The translations under genes were made by a program, and so were the position numbers. Positions 25,282 through 39,381 of a stretch of DNA of 64,000 nucleotides are shown one piece after another. The stretch spans positions 1 through 64,000 of the forward strand of contig NZ_VCQT01000034.1 in assembly GCF_005938655.1 (NCBI RefSeq), in the 5' to 3' direction. The stretch's first letter is position 1; the number at the start of each line of letters is the position of its first letter. Under the pieces are notes generated by a model. That model saw only the letters and a program-made list of their open reading frames with translations, was not told the DNA's origin and made no database searches. This DNA comes from Alloalcanivorax gelatiniphagus (GTDB lineage Bacteria; Pseudomonadota; Gammaproteobacteria; Pseudomonadales; Alcanivoracaceae).

Positions 25282-26396
25282 AGCGTCAGCCGCAGGTCGT
25301 CGCCGACCCGGCGCACGTCCTGCCATTGCAGCGGGATCTTCTCGGCCATGCGCGCCAACGGCAGGGCCAGCAAACCCCGGGCGTCGGTGCCCAGCAGCGC
25401 CGGCGCCAGGTAGACGATCAGTTCGTCGAACAGGCCTTCCTGAACGAAGGCGCCGGCCAGGGTGGCGCCGCATTCCACCAGGATTTCGTTGCATTCCCGG
25501 CGGGCCAGCTCGGCGAGCAGCGCCTGAAGGTCGATTCCCGACCCGGAGGCCGACAGGTGGATCACTTCGGCACCGGCGGCTTGCAAAACACTTTGCCGTT
25601 CCGGGTGGGCTTCGCCGCCGACGATCAGGCATTCGCCCTCGGCGGTGACCACCGGCACATCCACCGGCGTGCGCAGGTCACGGTCGAGGATCACCCGCAG
25701 CGGCGGGCGCACCCAATCACTGCCGTAATCCGCCCGGGTCCATTGTTCCGGGCGCACCGTATACGAGGGCCGGTCCGCCAGCACCGTGCCGATGCCGGTG
25801 ATAATGGCACTGCTGCGCGCACGCAGGCGCTGCACGTCCTCGCGGGCGGCGGCGCCGGTGATCCACTGGGATTCGCCGCTGGCCATGGCGGTGCGGCCGT
25901 CCAAGCTGGCGGCGGCCTTGATGCGGATATAGGGCCGCTGGCCGCCCATGCGCCGGATAAAGCCCGGGTTGAGCGCCCGGGCGTCCTGCTCCTGCAACCC
26001 CACTTCCACCTCGATGCCAGCATCGCGCAGCTTGCGCAGGCCCCTGCCGGCGACTTGGGGATTGGGGTCTTCCATGGCCACCACCACCCGTGCCACGCCG
26101 GCCGCCACCAGGGCGTCGGCGCAGGGGCCGGTGCGGCCGGTGTGCGAGCAGGGTTCCAGGGTGACATAGGCGGTGGCGCCACGGGCCCGGTCGCCGGCGG
26201 CGGCCAGGGCATGGCGTTCGGCGTGGGGCTCGCCGGCGCGGGCGTGGAAGCCCTCGGCGATAATCTCGCCGTGCCGGGCGATCACGCAGCCCACCCGGGG
26301 GTTGGGGTCGGTGGTGTAAAGGCCACGGCGGGCCAGCTCCAGCGCCCGCAGCATGCAGCGCTGGTCAAAGTCGGAGAAGGGGGTGGCGCCGCTCAC
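25239..26396 (-). CDS. ribD: Bifunctional riboflavin deaminase/reductase RibD
   Basis: 385 residues. The N-terminal deaminase domain carries the zinc motifs HAERHAL and [15 protein letters not shown]; the C-terminal reductase domain follows ([19 protein letters not shown]). It performs two successive steps of riboflavin synthesis using NADPH. Its start overlaps the nrdR stop by 4 bases. The 3' end overlaps the diguanylate cyclase gene in antisense. Confidence 0.95.
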   Translation of the reverse strand: MSGATPFSDFDQRCMLRALELARRGLYTTDPNPRVGCVIARHGEIIAEGFHARAGEPHAERHALAAAGDRARGATAYVTLEPCSHTGRTGPCADALVAAGVARVVVAMEDPNPQVAGRGLRKLRDAGIEVEVGLQEQDARALNPGFIRRMGGQRPYIRIKAAASLDGRTAMASGESQWITGAAAREDVQRLRARSSAIITGIGTVLADRPSYTVRPEQWTRADYGSDWVRPPLRVILDRDLRTPVDVPVVTAEGECLIVGGEAHPERQSVLQAAGAEVIHLSASGSGIDLQALLAELARRECNEILVECGATLAGAFVQEGLFDELIVYLAPALLGTDARGLLALPLARMAEKIPLQWQDVRRVGDDLRLTLQPTASRLRPSALA

Positions 26397-26875
26397 GCGT
26401 CGCCTTTTTTGCCGCTTTTCTTGCCACCCTGGCGCAGGCGGTCCACCTCGGCGGCGAACTCGGAGATGTCCTGGAAACTGCGGTACACGGAGGCGAAGCG
26501 CACATAGGCCACGTCATCCAGTTCCTGCAGGGCTTCCATGACGAACTCGCCCATTTCCCGGGCCGGCACTTCCCGCTCGCCGGTGGCGCGCAGCCGGTGG
26601 CAGATGCGACTGATCGCCGCCTCCAGGTCCTCCACGCTCACCGGGCGTTTTTCCAGCGCCCGCTGCATGCCGGCGCGCAGCTTGTTCTCGTCGAACGGCT
26701 CGCGGGTGCCATCGGACTTGATCACCCGGGGCATCACCAGCTCGGCGGTCTCGAAGGTGGTGAAGCGCTCCGTGCAGCTCAGGCACTCACGGCGACGCCG
26801 CACCTGACCGCCGTCGGCGACCAGGCGGGAATCGATGACCTTGGTGTCCTGGGCTCCACAGAACGGGCAATACAT
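26393..26875 (-). CDS. nrdR: Ribonucleotide reductase repressor NrdR
   Basis: 160 residues. N-terminal zinc ribbon ([17 protein letters not shown], then [12 protein letters not shown]) and ATP-cone domain ([16 protein letters not shown]). It senses ATP/dATP and represses nrd operons. It lies between glyA and ribD, a common gammaproteobacterial order. The lysine-rich tail KKSGKKGDA is unremarkable. Confidence 0.96.
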   Translation of the reverse strand: MYCPFCGAQDTKVIDSRLVADGGQVRRRRECLSCTERFTTFETAELVMPRVIKSDGTREPFDENKLRAGMQRALEKRPVSVEDLEAAISRICHRLRATGEREVPAREMGEFVMEALQELDDVAYVRFASVYRSFQDISEFAAEVDRLRQGGKKSGKKGDA

Positions 26876-26898
26876 GGCGGCCTCCGGCCGAAACGAAC

Positions 26899-27055
26899 AA
26901 GTTGAAAGTGAAAAGTTAAAAGTTGAAACGCGGGCGAAAACGCTCTCTTGTTCGGCGCTTCAGGCCGCGCTCAAGCAAAAGGCGCGGCGACCAGCGTCAA
27001 ATATCATGACGAGGGCCGCGCGCGCCTTCAACTTTTAACTTTCAACTTTTAACGC
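26899..27055. repeat. MITE-like element with 25-30 base terminal inverted repeats
   Basis: The left end GTTGAAAGTGAAAAGTTAAA (from 26901) and the right end TTCAACTTTTAACTTTCAAC (from 27028) are imperfect inverted copies built of AGTTAAA/AGTTGAA units, with about 90 bases of GC-rich, non-coding DNA between them. It occupies the gap between nrdR and glyA. No flanking target duplication was recognised. Confidence 0.55.
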
Positions 27056-27061
27056 GCTTGC

Positions 27062-28318
27062 TCAGCGCTCATATACCGGCAGCCGGGCACAGATCTCGCT
27101 GACCTTGCCGCGCACCGCGTCGATCACGGACTCGTCACCCATGTTGTCGAGGATGTCGCAGATCCAGCCGGCCAGGTCGGTGGCGTCCTGTTCGTTGAAG
27201 CCACGGCGGGTGATCGACGGGGAGCCGATGCGCAGGCCGGAGGTGACGAACGGGGAACGCGGGTCGTTGGGCACGGCGTTCTTATTGACGGTGATGTGGG
27301 CGCGACCCAGGGCGGCGTCCGCATCCTTACCGGTGATGTCCTGCTTGATCAGGCTGAGCAGGAACAGGTGGTTCTCGGTGCCGTTGGAAACCACATCAAA
27401 ACCACGGTCGATGAACACCTTGGCCATGGCCTTGGCGTTCTTCACCACGTTCTGCTGGTAGGTCTTGAAGGACGGGTCCATGGCTTCCTTGAAGCAGATC
27501 GCCTTGGCGGCGATGACGTGCTCCAGGGGGCCACCCTGGCCGCCGGGGAAGACCGCGGAGTTGATCTTCTTCTGCAGGTCTTCGTTGGCCTTGCCCATGA
27601 TCAGGCCGCCGCGCGGGCCGCCGATGGTCTTGTGGGTGGTGGTGGTGGTGATGTCGGCGATGCCCACCGGGCTCGGGTAGACCCCGGCGGCGACCAGACC
27701 GGCCACGTGGGCCATGTCCACCAGCAGGATGGCGCCCACTTCGTCGGCGATGTCACGGAAGCGCTGCCAATCCACCACCTGGGAGTAGGCGGAGAAGCCG
27801 GCCACGATCATCTTCGGCTTGTGCTCGCGGGCCAGTTTTTCCACCTGGTCGTAGTCGATCAGGCCGGTTTCGTTGTCCAGGCCGTACTGCACGGCGTTGT
27901 ACATCTTGCCGGAGAAGTTGGGCTTGGCGCCGTGGGTCAGGTGACCGCCGGCGTCCAGGCTCATGCCCAGCACGGTGTCGCCGGGCTTGAGCACCGCCAT
28001 GTACACGGCGGCGTTGGCCTGGGAACCGGAGTGCGGCTGCACGTTGGCCCAGGCGGCGCCGAACAGTTCACAGGCGCGGTCGATGGCCAGCTGCTCGACC
28101 ACGTCCACGTGCTCGCAACCACCGTAGTAGCGCTTGCCCGGGTAGCCCTCGGCGTACTTGTTGGTGAGTACGGAGCCCTGGGCTTCCATCACCCGGGGCG
28201 AGGCGTAGTTCTCGGAGGCGATCAGCTCAATGTGCTGCTCCTGGCGCTCGCGCTCGGCGTCGATGGCGGCCTGGATTTCCGGGTCGAACTCAGCGATGGA
28301 CATGGATTTCGGGAACAT
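27062..28318 (-). CDS. glyA: Serine hydroxymethyltransferase
   Basis: 418 residues, standard length. The PLP-lysine motif is [15 protein letters not shown], and [14 protein letters not shown] precedes it. It converts serine and tetrahydrofolate to glycine and methylene-THF. Upstream of nrdR-ribD in the same direction, but separated by the MITE-like repeat, so co-transcription is uncertain. Confidence 0.97.
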   Translation of the reverse strand: MFPKSMSIAEFDPEIQAAIDAERERQEQHIELIASENYASPRVMEAQGSVLTNKYAEGYPGKRYYGGCEHVDVVEQLAIDRACELFGAAWANVQPHSGSQANAAVYMAVLKPGDTVLGMSLDAGGHLTHGAKPNFSGKMYNAVQYGLDNETGLIDYDQVEKLAREHKPKMIVAGFSAYSQVVDWQRFRDIADEVGAILLVDMAHVAGLVAAGVYPSPVGIADITTTTTHKTIGGPRGGLIMGKANEDLQKKINSAVFPGGQGGPLEHVIAAKAICFKEAMDPSFKTYQQNVVKNAKAMAKVFIDRGFDVVSNGTENHLFLLSLIKQDITGKDADAALGRAHITVNKNAVPNDPRSPFVTSGLRIGSPSITRRGFNEQDATDLAGWICDILDNMGDESVIDAVRGKVSEICARLPVYER

Positions 28319-28436
28319 GCGCTACCTGTACCTGGGTGGTGGGTTTCGGGGCGCGTATTCTAACCAAAACCCGGCCCTTTGGCACATGAAAGCCCCTCAT
28401 TCCCACATTGAGCCGGCCTCACGGGGCGCCACCGGG

Positions 28437-30074
28437 TCAGGCCGCCAGCTCCGGGGCAAAGGCGTCCTCCTGGTCCGGCGACTCGAGAACCGCCGGCGCG
28501 TCCGCGCCCTGGTGCTGGTCGCTGAGCCGGAAACCGGCGATCAGGGCGGTCAGTTCTTGCGCCTGCCGGCGCATGGATTCGGCGGCGCCACTGCTCTCTT
28601 CCACCAGGGACGCGTTGTGCTGGGTCATGGCGTCCAGCTCGCTGACCGCCGTGTTTACCTGGCCGATGCCCTGGCTCTGCTCCCGGGCCCCGGTGCTGAT
28701 ACCGCCGATCACCCCGGTGACCTGCTCGATGCCGGCGACAATCTCGTCCATGGTGCGGCCGGCGTCACGCACCAGATCCACGCCACCCCGGGTGCTGCTC
28801 GCCGAGCGCTCCACCAGATCGCGGATGTCCCGGGAGGCATCCCCGGAGCGGGCGGCCAGAATGCGTACCTCCTCGGCCACCACGGCGAAACCGCGCCCGT
28901 GTTCGCCGGCCCGGGCCGCCTCCACCGAGGCGTTCAGCGCCAGGATGTTGGTCTGGAAGGCGATGCCGTCGATCAGCGCGACGATCTCATTGATGCGCGA
29001 GGAGGCGGCGTTGATCTCGTCCATGGTGGTCTCCACCTTGTGCATCGCGGTGCGCCCACGGCGGGCCACCGCCGCCGTCTGCTGGGCCAGCCCGTCCGCT
29101 TCGCCGGCGGCCTCGGCGGTGTGGCGCACGGTGGTGGTGATCTGCTCGATGGAGGCGGAGGTCTGCTGCAGATTGGCGGCGGATTGCTCGGTGCGGCCGG
29201 CCAGCTCCTGGCCGCCGAGGGCGATTTCGTCGGCGGCCCGGTGCACGCCAAGGGCGTTGTCGCGGACCGCCTGGAAGGTGCTGTCGATGCGTTCGATAAA
29301 GGCGTCGAACGCCCGCGCCAGGTCGCCGATTTCGTCGCCGCGCGGGCTGTTCACGCGGGCGGTCAGATCCCCATCGCCGTCGGTAATGTCGCGGATGCGC
29401 CCGGTGATGCCACCAATCGCGCGGGCCATCAGATGCGGCCCCACCAGCGCCACGGCCATGGCGACCAACCCCACCACCCCGGCGAACAGGCCCACGATCA
29501 GGCGCTGCCGGGCGATCTTGCCGGCGGTTTCCGCCGCCAGTTGGTCGGTGCGGGTGTCCACCGCCTGGCTGGCCCGGCCAAGCAAGGCCCCCAGCGCCTC
29601 GAAGGTGTCCAGGGAGGCCCGGTCGATCTGCTGGGTGGCACGCACCACGTTCTGATCGTCGTAATAGTCGAAGGTGGCCTGGGACGCCTGCCGCCAGGCG
29701 GCGAAGCTGTCCTCGAAGCCCTGGGCGCGGGCCAGCACTTCCGGATAGTCCGCCATCGCCACCCGAAAACTGGCCAGCGCCTGCTGCGCCTGGTCCGCCA
29801 TCGCCAGGTAGCTGGCCTTGGCGGCCTTGGATTCCGGCATGCCGGGGATATAGCGCAGGTATTCGTTTTCCGCCGAGCGGGCCTGGTAGAGGTCGCGTTG
29901 GGCGCCCATCACCGCCACCGTGGCCTGGTGGAACGGGCCACTGAAGGCGTCCAGCCGGTCGCGCAGCGAGTTGACCAGCAGCGCGTCCGCCAGCACCACC
30001 AGCCACAGAGACAGGGCCACGCCGACAAAGGTCAGTGCGTATTTGACGTTGATGCGGTTGAGGGAGTGAAGCAT
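28437..30074 (-). CDS. Methyl-accepting chemotaxis protein (first of a tandem pair)
   Basis: 545 residues from the ATG at 30074, chosen because AGGAGG directly precedes it. One N-terminal membrane helix, a periplasmic four-helix-bundle-like sensor, a second helix near 190-215, HAMP, then a signalling domain with the hairpin tip [16 protein letters not shown] and the conserved [20 protein letters not shown]. No C-terminal NWETF-type tether. It shares order, domain and much sequence with the next receptor. Confidence 0.92.
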   Translation of the reverse strand: MLHSLNRINVKYALTFVGVALSLWLVVLADALLVNSLRDRLDAFSGPFHQATVAVMGAQRDLYQARSAENEYLRYIPGMPESKAAKASYLAMADQAQQALASFRVAMADYPEVLARAQGFEDSFAAWRQASQATFDYYDDQNVVRATQQIDRASLDTFEALGALLGRASQAVDTRTDQLAAETAGKIARQRLIVGLFAGVVGLVAMAVALVGPHLMARAIGGITGRIRDITDGDGDLTARVNSPRGDEIGDLARAFDAFIERIDSTFQAVRDNALGVHRAADEIALGGQELAGRTEQSAANLQQTSASIEQITTTVRHTAEAAGEADGLAQQTAAVARRGRTAMHKVETTMDEINAASSRINEIVALIDGIAFQTNILALNASVEAARAGEHGRGFAVVAEEVRILAARSGDASRDIRDLVERSASSTRGGVDLVRDAGRTMDEIVAGIEQVTGVIGGISTGAREQSQGIGQVNTAVSELDAMTQHNASLVEESSGAAESMRRQAQELTALIAGFRLSDQHQGADAPAVLESPDQEDAFAPELAA

Positions 30075-30225
30075 GGGGCCTCCTGGGCGAGCCTGATAAA
30101 CAGCGACCCGGAGAGGTTGACCAACCCCCATTGCAAATTAGTGAATCGTGCCGCGAAAAATCACCATAAAGCGGCGATTATCTCCCATCATGCCCCTAAG
30201 TCATCTTTCCTTCAGACACACGAAA

Positions 30226-30252
30226 GCACGGACCGGCGACACCGGTCCGTGC
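30226..30252 (-). terminator. Hairpin terminator of the second receptor gene
   Basis: GCACGGACCGG (30226-30236) and CCGGTCCGTGC (30242-30252) are perfect inverted copies with a 5-base loop, 20 bases past the receptor stop. On the minus strand TTTCGTG follows, a weak T-tract. Confidence 0.65.
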
Positions 30253-30271
30253 GGGTCGGGCCGGCCGAGGA

Positions 30272-31915
30272 TCAGGCGGCGCGCTCTTGCTCCCCGTGAT
30301 CGCGCACCGCGCGCAGGACCGGCCCCTGTTCCTGCTCGGCGTCCGCTTCCCCGTCACCGTCGCTGAGCCGGAAGCCGGCGATCAGCCGGGCCAGGGCCGC
30401 GGCCTGCTGCCGCATGGACTCGGCGGCGGCACTGCTCTCTTCCACCAGGGCGGCGTTGTGCTGGGTCATGGAGTCCAGTTCGCTGACCGCCGTGTTGACC
30501 TGGCCGATGCCCTGGCTTTGCTCGCTGGCGCCGGAACTGATCTCGCCGATCACCCGGGTGACCTGCTCGATGCTGTCGACGATCTCCTCCATGGTGCGCC
30601 CGGCGTTCTTGACCATATCCGCGCCGCTGCGGGTGCTGCTCACGGAGCGGTCCACCAGGGCGCGGATCTCCCGGGAGGCGTCGCCGGAGCGGCCGGCCAG
30701 GGTGCGCACTTCCTCGGCCACCACGGCGAAACCCTTGCCGTGCTCGCCGGCCCGGGCCGCTTCCACCGAGGCGTTCAGCGCCAGGATATTGGTCTGGAAG
30801 GCGATGCCATCGATCAGGGCGATGATTTCGTTGATCTTGGCCGAGGAGGCGCTGATTTCCTCCATGGTGCTTTCCACCTCGCTCATGGCCTGCTGGCCGC
30901 GCCGTGCCACGTCCACGGTGGTGTGCGCCAGCCGGTCCGCCTCGCCGGCGGAGTCGGAGGTGTTGCGCACCGTGGTGGTGATCTGCTCCATGGAGGCGGA
31001 GGTCTGCTGCAGGTTGGCAGCGGACTGCTCGGTGCGCGAGGCCAGTTCCTGGCTGCCCTTGGCGATCTCGTCGGAGGCCCGGTGCACGCCCATGGCGTTG
31101 TGGCGTACCGACTGCAGGGTGGTGTCGATGCGCTCGATAAAGGCGTTGAACTGATCGGCCAGATCACCGATCTCGTCCCGGCGGGTGCTTGCGATACGGG
31201 CGGTCAGGTCGCCGTCCCCTTCGGTGATTTCCTGGATGCGCGCGGACACCTGGCGAATCGCCTTGGACATCAGGTGCGGGCCGATCAGCGCCACCGCCAC
31301 CGCCATCAGGCCCACCACCAGGGCGAAGCCGATCACCAGGGTCTGCTGGCGCGCCACCTGGGCCAGGGTATCCGCCTGCAGGGCCTGGACGCGGTCATCC
31401 ACCGACTGGCCGGTCTCGTCGTAGAAGCCGCGCAGCGCCTCGAACGCCGCCATGGAGGCGCCGTCCAGCTGATCCATGGCGCCACCGATGTCCTGGTCGT
31501 CATAGAGGGTGAACACCTTGCTGGCGTCCTCACGCCAGGTGCCATACAGCGTCTGAAAACGCTGCAGCTGTTCCTCGGTATCGGTGTAAGGGGCGAGCAG
31601 CTCCGCCACCCGCTTAAGGCGGTCGCGGGCCTGATCCGCGTTTTCCTCGAAGGTCGCCCGGCTGGCCTTCGCCTCGGGCGTGTTCGGCACCGTGGCCAGA
31701 TAGGACATTTCCGCCACCCTGGCCTGGTACAGGTCACGGTCGGCGTTGAGCGTCAGCGACAGGGCCTGGTTAAACACCTCCGCCACTTCCACCATGCGGT
31801 TCTTGACGGTATTGACCAGCACCGCGTTGGCGGTGACCACCAGGGCCAGAGCCAGCGCCACGCCAATAAAGGCGGCGCCGTACTTCACATTGATACGGTT
31901 TAATTTAGCGAACAC
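30272..31915 (-). CDS. Methyl-accepting chemotaxis protein (second of a tandem pair)
   Basis: 547 residues. Starts [20 protein letters not shown], almost the same N-terminus as its neighbour ([14 protein letters not shown]). Two membrane helices bracket a 150-residue sensor rich in helices; HAMP (about 215-265) and a signalling domain with [20 protein letters not shown]-type tip follow. A local duplication with divergence in the sensor half is the simplest reading. It is upstream of the first receptor, with a terminator between them. Confidence 0.92.
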   Translation of the reverse strand: MFAKLNRINVKYGAAFIGVALALALVVTANAVLVNTVKNRMVEVAEVFNQALSLTLNADRDLYQARVAEMSYLATVPNTPEAKASRATFEENADQARDRLKRVAELLAPYTDTEEQLQRFQTLYGTWREDASKVFTLYDDQDIGGAMDQLDGASMAAFEALRGFYDETGQSVDDRVQALQADTLAQVARQQTLVIGFALVVGLMAVAVALIGPHLMSKAIRQVSARIQEITEGDGDLTARIASTRRDEIGDLADQFNAFIERIDTTLQSVRHNAMGVHRASDEIAKGSQELASRTEQSAANLQQTSASMEQITTTVRNTSDSAGEADRLAHTTVDVARRGQQAMSEVESTMEEISASSAKINEIIALIDGIAFQTNILALNASVEAARAGEHGKGFAVVAEEVRTLAGRSGDASREIRALVDRSVSSTRSGADMVKNAGRTMEEIVDSIEQVTRVIGEISSGASEQSQGIGQVNTAVSELDSMTQHNAALVEESSAAAESMRQQAAALARLIAGFRLSDGDGEADAEQEQGPVLRAVRDHGEQERAA

Positions 31916-32111
31916 AACCAGACTCCCGTTCCGTTGCGGACAAAAGGCCCGCTTTTTTTATTTCCCCCTTCCGCTATCGGCAGCCGCCCCGGGAACTTTA
32001 GGCGCGCCCGGCACGGGCTTTCATCCCGGGCCGGGTTCGGTTAGTTTAGGCGCCATTCCGCCCGCCCCCGTATGACGGGCCTTTCACAGTGATTTCAGGC
32101 AGTTCCTTACT

Positions 32112-33779
<1,668 letters not shown>

Positions 33780-33800
33780 GTCCGCCCGGATGCTGGATGA

Positions 33801-33858
33801 TCGCGGCTGAAGCCGCTCCTACATAACAGAACAGTTGTAGGAGCGGCTTCAGCCGCGA
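33801..33858. repeat. REP pair after ettA
   Basis: CGCGGCTGAAGCCGCTCCTA (from 33802) faces AGGAGCGGCTTCAGCCGCG (to 33857) with a 14-base gap. The perfect pair follows ettA and may serve as its 3' hairpin. Confidence 0.9.
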
Positions 33859-34036
33859 TGCCCGCCTGTCAGCCTGCACCCGGCCCACCACCACAGCCCA
33901 AAACCCTCCCAGCGGTCAACGCCAAGCTCAAGAAGCATCCGACATCGGCCGATAGGCATTGGTTATTTGGACGGCGCCCGCAAAGCGCCTATCCTTTGGC
34001 CGAGAACCGCAGACGCCAACCGCAAGAGGCACCGGC

Positions 34037-34870
34037 ATGACCTCCCCGCCCCGGCACGAGGCCGGGCATGATCCCGCAGAGACACCGCTGAACGATCCGT
34101 CGCCCCGTTTCGCCTATCGGGAATACGGCGCCGATGACGCCGTTGGTGAACAGGCGCTGGCCGCCGAGGTGGCGGTGGCGATCAGCTACAACGGCATCAA
34201 TCACGCGGTGATGATGGCCACTCCGGAACACTTGGAAGACTTCGTCACCGGTTTCACCCTGACCGCCGGTCTGGTGGATGACGCCCGCGCCCTCTACGAC
34301 ATCGAGCTGACGGTCCTGGAGGACGCGGTGGAGGTGGCGGTGACGCTGAGCAGCCGCGCCTTCGCCGGCTTCAAGCAGCAGCGGCGAGGCCAGGCCGGCA
34401 CCGGCGGCTGCGGACTGTGCGGCGTGGAAGCGCTGGATCAGGCACTGCCGCCGTTGCCGGTGCGCCCCCGGGCCCCGTTGCCGCCGCCGGAGCACCTGGA
34501 GGCGCTGCGCGAGCGCTTCCAGGCCACCCAGCGGCTGGCGCGGCACAGCGGCGCCATGCACGCGGCGATTTACGTGGACGGCAACGGCGAAACGCGGCTT
34601 TGCCGTGAGGACATCGGTCGGCACAACGCCCTGGATAAGCTGATCGGCGCCTGCGTCCGCCAGGGCCTGGACCCGGCGGACGGCTTTCTGGCGATCACCA
34701 GCCGCTGTGGTCTGGAGCTGATCCACAAGGCGGTGCGCGCCGGCGCCGGCACCCTGGTGAGCCTGTCCGCGCCGTCCTCGCTGAGCGTGCGCCAGGCACG
34801 ACGCAGTGCTCTGAATCTGATTCACCAGCCGCGGCAGGGCGCGCCGCGGCTGTACAGCCCGACCCCCTGA
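34037..34870 (+). CDS. fdhD: Formate dehydrogenase accessory sulfurtransferase FdhD
   Basis: 277 residues from the ATG at 34037, which has AGAGG upstream; a longer frame reaching 33959 lacks one. Motif TGGCGLCGVEAL carries the persulfide-transferring cysteines; CREDIGRHNALDKLIG and ITSRCGLELIHKA are FdhD blocks. It transfers sulfur from IscS to the Mo-cofactor of formate dehydrogenases. It precedes a YdeP-type molybdoenzyme by 37 bases, consistent with serving it. Confidence 0.94.
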   Translation: MTSPPRHEAGHDPAETPLNDPSPRFAYREYGADDAVGEQALAAEVAVAISYNGINHAVMMATPEHLEDFVTGFTLTAGLVDDARALYDIELTVLEDAVEVAVTLSSRAFAGFKQQRRGQAGTGGCGLCGVEALDQALPPLPVRPRAPLPPPEHLEALRERFQATQRLARHSGAMHAAIYVDGNGETRLCREDIGRHNALDKLIGACVRQGLDPADGFLAITSRCGLELIHKAVRAGAGTLVSLSAPSSLSVRQARRSALNLIHQPRQGAPRLYSPTP

Positions 34871-34907
34871 CTCCCGGAATACGGGCCCGGGAACATGGAG
34901 ACCCCCA

Positions 34908-37235
<2,328 letters not shown>

Positions 37236-37253
37236 CCACGGAGGGCCACGCCG

Positions 37254-37862
37254 GTGAGCGGCTTCCTGGCACTGGGTCTGGCGGGTCTGCTGGCGGCACT
37301 GGTGACCCTGGCGGTACTGGACCTGCGCCATTGCCGCCACGGCCACGCCCATCCACAGCAGGGCGCGGGCGGCGACAGGGTGGTCGGCCAGTTGCGCGTG
37401 ATGCTTTGCCTGGCGGTGGGCTTTCTGATCCCCACCGCGGGCATGGATATCGCCACGGTGTTGTACGCGGATAAAGGCAAGGCCCTGCGCACCGGCACGG
37501 TCTCGGCGCTGGCCGGCTGCCACCGGGACCCTTTGTTGCTGTGGCTCGGCCATCGCTGTGAGGTGCGCGTCGCCTGGCCGGGTCCGGGCCCGACGCGGCT
37601 CAAGGTGCAAAGCCCGACGCCGGTGGCCAGCGGCGACCGTATTGGCGCTTATCTGCAACGGTTCAGCCGCCGCCCCGGCGCCGCCACGCACTATTTACCG
37701 GTGACCAGTGGCACGGCGGGGATCGATCTCGCCGGATGGCGGCCGGCGCTCACCGCCGGCGGTCTGTTGCTGGGCCTGGTCAGCGGAATCGGTTGGGAAC
37801 GCCGCTGGCGCCGGCACCGATCCCCCGGTGGCGCCTCCCCGACGGCCCAGGGCCGGTCATAA
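37254..37862 (+). CDS. Uncharacterised small membrane protein with GTG start
   Basis: 202 residues. Hydrophobic helices at about 3-23, 47-68 and 165-182; the middle region is soluble and Pro/Arg-rich (VRVAWPGPGPTRLK). The GTG at 37254 has GGAGGG 8 bases upstream. It begins 18 bases after the YdeP-type gene, suggesting one operon fdhD-ydeP-this gene. Not recognised as a cytochrome subunit: no paired haem histidines in helices. Function unknown. Confidence 0.7.
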   Translation: MSGFLALGLAGLLAALVTLAVLDLRHCRHGHAHPQQGAGGDRVVGQLRVMLCLAVGFLIPTAGMDIATVLYADKGKALRTGTVSALAGCHRDPLLLWLGHRCEVRVAWPGPGPTRLKVQSPTPVASGDRIGAYLQRFSRRPGAATHYLPVTSGTAGIDLAGWRPALTAGGLLLGLVSGIGWERRWRRHRSPGGASPTAQGRS

Positions 37863-37960
37863 GCCTTGGGGCCGGGGCGCGTCGGGCTGCAAGGAGCTGT
37901 ATATTGACTTTGGCGGGCACGGCCCTAGCCTACCGCCCTCATTTTCCGTCTGGACTGGCC

Positions 37961-39196
37961 ATGGGTGATGACAGCCTGATTGCCCCCCTGATCGCCGCCG
38001 ATCCCGGTATCGGCGCGGGGCACGACATCGCGGATATTCAGCATATTCTCACCACGCTCAGAACCCACCTGGGCATGGACGTAGCCTTTATTGCTGAATT
38101 TCTGGAAGGGCGACGGGTGATCCGGTACGTGGATACCCGGCGACATTCCACCGCCCTGCGACCCGGCGATTCCCATGCGCTGCCGGACAGCTATTGCCAC
38201 TACATCGCCAGCGGCGAACTGGAAGGCATCGTGCCGGACACCCGCCAGCATGACATGACGCGGACCATGCCGGTCACCGATGCATTGGACATCGCCAACT
38301 ATATCGGCGTGCCGGTGCATCTACCCGATGGTTCCCTGTTCGGCAGTTTCTGCTGCTTCGACCATCAAGCCGGCAGCAAGCTGGACCAGAGAGACCTGGA
38401 TCTGCTCAGCGCCTTCGCCGACTTCGCCGGTCGTCTGATCGGCAAACAACTGCAACAGCAGGATCAGGATCGCCCGATCCGCGAACGGGTGCTGGATACC
38501 CTCGAACACAAACGGTTGCACACCCTGTTCCAGCCTATTTTCCACATGGAAAAACGGCGGGTGGTGGGCTTCGAGGCGTTGACCCGGTTCACCACCGAAC
38601 CCTACCGGCCGCCGGATCAGTGGTTCGCCGATGCCCATGCCGTCGGGCTGGGGCTGGCCCTGGAAAAGCTGGCGGCGGACACCGCGCTGAAAACCGCCGC
38701 GCCCCTGCCGGACTCCGTTTACCTGTCGTTGAACGTGTCGCCGGAGCATTTGCTCGATGGCGGCTTTCTCGCCGGCCTGGAGCAATGGCCCGCCCATCGA
38801 GTGTTGCTGGAAATCACTGAACACGCCCGCATCGACGACTATACGGCGTTGCGCGAAGCGCTGGCGCCGTTACGGGAGAAGGGCGTCGATATCGCCGTCG
38901 ACGACGCCGGCGCCGGCTACGCCAGCTTCCAGCATGTGCTGGAACTGAAGGCGGACATCATCAAGCTGGATCTCACCCTGATTCGCGGCATTCACCGCGA
39001 CCAGGGCCGCCAGGCGCTGGCCGCCGCCCTGATCCGCTTCGCGGAAGTCATGGACGTCCGGGTGATCGCCGAAGGGGTGGAAACCCAGGCCGAACTGGAT
39101 ACGCTGCGGCGCCTGGGCGTGACCAAGGTGCAGGGCTACCTGATCGGCAAACCGATGTCCCTGGAAGCCGCTCTCCGGCTGGACAACCTGGACTGA
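37961..39196 (+). CDS. GAF-EAL cyclic-di-GMP phosphodiesterase
   Basis: 411 residues: an N-terminal GAF domain (about 15-165) and an EAL domain (about 175-405). The catalytic residues look complete: FEALTRF, LNVSPEHLL, EITEHA, DDAGAGYAS (a variant of DDFGTGYSS keeping both Asp), KLDLTLI, AEGVET and VQGYLIGKP. It probably hydrolyses c-di-GMP under GAF control. An upstream in-frame extension to 37736 would read through the preceding gene and is rejected. Confidence 0.88.
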   Translation: MGDDSLIAPLIAADPGIGAGHDIADIQHILTTLRTHLGMDVAFIAEFLEGRRVIRYVDTRRHSTALRPGDSHALPDSYCHYIASGELEGIVPDTRQHDMTRTMPVTDALDIANYIGVPVHLPDGSLFGSFCCFDHQAGSKLDQRDLDLLSAFADFAGRLIGKQLQQQDQDRPIRERVLDTLEHKRLHTLFQPIFHMEKRRVVGFEALTRFTTEPYRPPDQWFADAHAVGLGLALEKLAADTALKTAAPLPDSVYLSLNVSPEHLLDGGFLAGLEQWPAHRVLLEITEHARIDDYTALREALAPLREKGVDIAVDDAGAGYASFQHVLELKADIIKLDLTLIRGIHRDQGRQALAAALIRFAEVMDVRVIAEGVETQAELDTLRRLGVTKVQGYLIGKPMSLEAALRLDNLD

Positions 39197-39381
39197 CCCC
39201 GCCTTCCCGCTTACTTTCTTCATGGCAGCCTTCACGGCGGGCGCCGTAACGCGCTGCTAACGTCGGAACCCTACCGGGTTCGCACCCCTTCCACAGTGAG
39301 GGCGCCGGATCCGGCTCGTCACAAACGTAACAGTGGTTGCCAATCGCCGGGCAAAAACGTCCCAGTGGATAAGGGTGAATT

